Shown here piece after piece: positions 14,263 to 16,482 of a stretch of 16,482 nt of DNA. Each line of letters opens with the position of its first letter. Positions within the stretch are counted from its first letter, which is position 1. The notes below the pieces were generated by a model, which was given only the letters and a program-made list of their open reading frames with translations, made no database searches and was not told where the DNA came from. This DNA comes from JACZQZ01 sp046756945 (GTDB lineage Bacteria > Pseudomonadota > Alphaproteobacteria > Rhodospirillales > 2-02-FULL-58-16), in NCBI GenBank assembly GCA_046756945.1, contig JBHHXI010000068.1:1-16482 (forward strand), read 5' to 3'. The translations under genes and the position numbers were made by a program.

Positions 14263-14836
14263 ATCCCGGCATGCCGCGCCGCCGCCGGGGCGCCAGATCG
14301 ACCGCCGTGAAGCGGACCTGTTGCGCCACGTGATGGCGGACGTGGCGCCGTTGCCCGGCCGCGAAGTGGCGCTGCCCGCGGACGAGGCCCCGGCCGAGCC
14401 GTCCCCGCCGCGGCCCGCGGAGCCAGCGCCGGCCGCCCGGAGCCGGCCGGCGCCGCCGGCGCCGCCCCCTCAGCCGCGCCTGCCCGAGATCGGTGCCGGC
14501 GACCGGGCGGGCGTCGATAAACGCACGGCCAAGCGGCTCAAGCGGGGCCAGTTGGCCGTCGAGGCCCGCATCGACCTGCACGGTCTGACCCAGGAGGAAG
14601 CCCACCGGGCGCTTTCGGCCTTTGTCCACGGGTCCCAGGCGGCGGGGCGGCGCTGCGTGCTGGTGATCACCGGCAAGGGTCTGCGCCCGGACGGCACCGT
14701 CGGGGTGCTGCGCGCCGCCGTGCCCCACTGGCTCAACCAGCCGGATTTGCGCGAACGCATCGTGGCCTTCACCCATGCGACGCCCCGGGACGGCGGCGAA
14801 GGGGCGCTCTATCTGCTGTTGAAGAGGAAACGGTGA
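14255..14836 (+). CDS. Smr-domain protein (DNA/RNA nuclease-like)
   Basis: Protein of the small MutS-related (Smr) family; related domains nick DNA or cleave RNA, but the role of the alphaproteobacterial stand-alone protein is not established. It has 193 residues. The N-terminal ~30 residues (QIDRREADLLRHVMADVAPL) are followed by a Pro/Ala-rich linker (about 40-78) and a basic segment (KRTAKRLKRGQ). The Smr domain starts at ARIDLHGLTQEEAHRAL (104-120, with the DLHG motif) and includes VLVITGKG (135-142), VLRAAVPHWL (151-160) and the C-terminal GGEGALYLLLKRKR. It starts at ATG 14255 inside the end of lutC. An XRE regulator follows after 55 bp. Confidence 0.93.
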   Translation: MGKSRHAAPPPGRQIDRREADLLRHVMADVAPLPGREVALPADEAPAEPSPPRPAEPAPAARSRPAPPAPPPQPRLPEIGAGDRAGVDKRTAKRLKRGQLAVEARIDLHGLTQEEAHRALSAFVHGSQAAGRRCVLVITGKGLRPDGTVGVLRAAVPHWLNQPDLRERIVAFTHATPRDGGEGALYLLLKRKR

Positions 14837-14860
14837 GCCGCGGTGCACAGCCGGAAGGGG

Positions 14861-14879
14861 GGCGGGGGATGACCCCGCC
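14861..14879 (+). promoter_or_regulatory. Strong hairpin / inverted repeat just upstream of the XRE gene
   Basis: GGCGGGG (14861-14867), loop GATGA, CCCCGCC (14873-14879): a perfect 7-bp stem ending 12 nt before the GTG of the XRE gene. It could be a weak end point for the upstream transcript, an RNA structure that limits initiation, or an operator for the XRE protein itself. No U-tract follows. Confidence 0.35.
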
Positions 14880-14891
14880 GGGGGCGGTCCG

Positions 14892-15272
14892 GTGACCCCG
14901 TTCGGCCAGAAAATCCGGGCGCTCAGGGCCCGCCGCGGCATCACCCTGAAGACCATGGCCGGCGATCTCGGCGTGTCGTCGGCCTATCTCTCGGCCCTCG
15001 AGCACGGCAACCGGGGCCGCCCCGGGCCGGGCCTGATCATGCAGATCTGCGGCTACTTCGACCTCATCTGGGACGAAGCCGAGGAGCTCAAGCGCCTGGC
15101 CGAGCTTTCCCATCCGCGGGTCGTCGTCGACACCGCGGGGCTGAGCCCGAGGGCGACCGAGCTCGCCAACCTGCTGGCGGAAAACATCCAAGCGCTGGAC
15201 GAGGACACGATTGACTGGGTGCTGGCGGAGATCCGCGGCCGCATGGGGCCGAAAAAGGGGCCGACCCACTGA
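14892..15272 (+). CDS. XRE-family helix-turn-helix regulator
   Basis: Small cytoplasmic DNA-binding protein of 126 residues. The Cro/C1-type HTH spans about 6-60 (FGQKIRALRARRGITLKTMA, then DLGVSSAYLSALEHGNRG as the recognition region). The C-terminal half (WDEAEELKRLAELSHPRVVV, then TAGLSPRATELANLLAENI) is helical and lacks a recognisable ligand domain; it probably mediates dimerisation. Target genes are unknown; from its place it could regulate itself, the Smr/lut genes or hslVU. The start is GTG at 14892, with a G-rich region but no textbook Shine-Dalgarno upstream. It converges on hslU. Confidence 0.87.
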   Translation: MTPFGQKIRALRARRGITLKTMAGDLGVSSAYLSALEHGNRGRPGPGLIMQICGYFDLIWDEAEELKRLAELSHPRVVVDTAGLSPRATELANLLAENIQALDEDTIDWVLAEIRGRMGPKKGPTH

Positions 15273-15283
15273 GCGCCGAAGAT

Positions 15284-15304
15284 CGGAACGACGCCGTCGT
15301 TCCG
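15284..15304. terminator. Bidirectional hairpin between the XRE gene and hslU
   Basis: CGGAACGAC (15284-15292), loop GCC, GTCGTTCCG (15296-15304): a perfect 9-bp stem centred in the 42-bp gap between two convergent stop codons. Position and strength suggest a shared terminator, although only short T-tracts (CTTTC) follow. Confidence 0.55.
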
Positions 15305-15314
15305 GCTTTCGGAA

Positions 15315-16482
15315 TTACAGAATAAACTTCCTCAGGTCCACGTCCTTGGCCAGTTCGCCGACCTTTTCGCGCACCTGCTCGGCGTCGATGGTGATGGCTT
15401 CCCCGTTGCGCTCGGACGCGGTGAAGCTGATGTCCTCCATCAGTTTTTCCATCACCGTCTGCAGGCGCCGGGCGCCGATGTTCTCGACCCCGTGGTTGAT
15501 CTCGGCGGCGAGGTCGGCGATTTCGGCGATGGCGTCGTCGGTGAGCTCGAGGGTCACGTCCTCCACCGCCATCAGGGCAATGTACTGCTTGATCAGGCTG
15601 GCCTCGGGCTCGGTGAGGATGCGCACGAAGTCGTCCCGCGTCAGCGCCTGCAGCTCGACCCGGATGGGCAGCCGACCCTGCAGCTCGGGCAGCATGTCCG
15701 ACGGCTTGGACATGTGGAAGGCGCCCGACGCGATGAACAGGATGTGGTCGGTCTTGACGGTGCCCCGCTTGGTCGCCACCGTGGTTCCCTCGATCAGGGG
15801 CAGCAGGTCGCGCTGCACGCCTTCGCGGCTGACGTCGGCGCCGACGCGCTCGGACCGCGCGGTGATCTTGTCGATCTCGTCGATAAAGACGATGCCGTTG
15901 TTCTCCACCGTCTCGATGGCCTGCTTGACCACCTTGTCCTCGTCCAACAGCTTGTCGCTTTCCTCGGCGACCAGCAACTCATGGGACTCGTTCACGGTCA
16001 TGCGCTTCGGTTTCGATTGCGCGCCGAAGGCCTTGCCCATCACCTCGTTCAGATTGATCATGCCCATCTGGGCGCCGGGCATGCCGGGGATATCGAAGGT
16101 CGGCAGCCCGCCGCCGCCGTGATCGGCCACCTGGATCTCCACCTCCTTGTCGTCGAGTTCCCCGTTGCGCAGCATCTTGCGGAATTTCTCCCGGGTGTCG
16201 CGGCTCGCCCCATCGCCGACCAGGGCGTCGAGCACCCGTTCCTCCGCATTCAACTCGGCCCTGGCCATGACCTGGTGGCGCAGGCGCTCGCGGCACTGTT
16301 GGACGGCCATCTCCAGGAGGTCGCGGATGATCTGCTCGACGTCGCGCCCGACGTAGCCCACTTCGGTGAACTTCGTAGCCTCCACCTTGATGAACGGCGC
16401 CTGGGCCAGCTTCGCCAGGCGGCGGCTGATCTCGGTCTTGCCGACGCCGGTGGGGCCGATCATCAGGATGTTCTTGGGCAGG
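15315..16482 (-). CDS. hslU: ATP-dependent protease ATPase subunit HslU (partial, N-terminus beyond right edge)
   Basis: AAA+ unfoldase that, with the HslV peptidase (expected just outside the window), degrades misfolded and regulatory proteins in the cytoplasm. 388 C-terminal residues are present; about 50 N-terminal residues lie off the right edge. The first visible residues are LPKNILMIGPTGVGKT (Walker A). VEATKFTEVGYVGRDVEQII follows, then the I-domain, with HGGGGLPTFDIPGMPGAQMG in it. Walker B is GIVFIDEIDKI; sensor and arginine-finger regions (FIASGAFH; GARRLQTVMEKLMEDISF) are intact. The protein ends in LRKFIL, the tail that docks into HslV. No internal start should be used. Confidence 0.98.
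   Translation of the reverse strand, partial: LPKNILMIGPTGVGKTEISRRLAKLAQAPFIKVEATKFTEVGYVGRDVEQIIRDLLEMAVQQCRERLRHQVMARAELNAEERVLDALVGDGASRDTREKFRKMLRNGELDDKEVEIQVADHGGGGLPTFDIPGMPGAQMGMINLNEVMGKAFGAQSKPKRMTVNESHELLVAEESDKLLDEDKVVKQAIETVENNGIVFIDEIDKITARSERVGADVSREGVQRDLLPLIEGTTVATKRGTVKTDHILFIASGAFHMSKPSDMLPELQGRLPIRVELQALTRDDFVRILTEPEASLIKQYIALMAVEDVTLELTDDAIAEIADLAAEINHGVENIGARRLQTVMEKLMEDISFTASERNGEAITIDAEQVREKVGELAKDVDLRKFIL

Overview
This window is GC-rich chromosomal core DNA of an alphaproteobacterium. Rhodospirillales-like is my best guess, from the gene order and the G/C-dominated third codon positions. No phage, transposon, tRNA, rRNA or CRISPR array was recognised.

Layout. The left arm reads leftward: hemE (3802-2723), hemH (2683-1655), hemJ (1639-1190), then rho (931 to the left edge, truncated). 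The right arm reads rightward: a PPDK/PEP-synthase regulatory protein (DUF299, 4191-5009), maf (5006-5611), aroE (5736-6596), coaE (6600-7268) and dnaQ (7302-7967). Then secB (8630-7986) and fxsA (9242-8715) lie on the minus strand. A second rightward block follows: a Tim44-domain protein (9412-10101), mltA (10139-11317), lutABC (11371-14262), a Smr-domain protein (14255-14836) and an XRE-type regulator (14892-15272). hslU (minus, 15315 to the right edge, truncated) converges on that block.

The most notable object is the 388-bp gap 3803-4190 between the divergent hemE and DUF299 genes. In Caulobacter crescentus and Rickettsia the chromosomal replication origin lies between hemE and a DUF299 (RP001-type) gene. 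This gap is AT-rich in a GC-rich background (36 of 50 bases A/T at 3801-3850, 35 of 50 at 3991-4040). It carries one exact DnaA-box match (TTWTNCACA), two one-mismatch boxes and two weaker ones. I annotate it as the probable oriC. The divergent gene orientation on either side agrees with replication forks leaving in both directions.

How the genes work together. The left arm supplies three late heme-pathway enzymes (HemE, HemJ, HemH) plus transcription termination factor Rho. The right arm couples PEP/pyruvate control, nucleotide house-cleaning (Maf), the shikimate pathway (AroE), CoA synthesis (CoaE) and the proofreading exonuclease of Pol III (DnaQ), mostly with very short gaps or overlaps. 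SecB, FxsA, the Tim44-like protein and MltA are envelope or protein-export functions. LutABC is the iron-sulfur L-lactate oxidation system; it sits between mltA and the smr/xre/hslU genes, which I would expect to be neighbours without it.

Non-ATG starts are common here: TTG for hemE, dnaQ and mltA; GTG for hemJ, aroE, lutB and the XRE gene; and probably CTG for maf. I did not find a convincing undescribed multi-gene system; apart from the origin, the window is conserved core genome.
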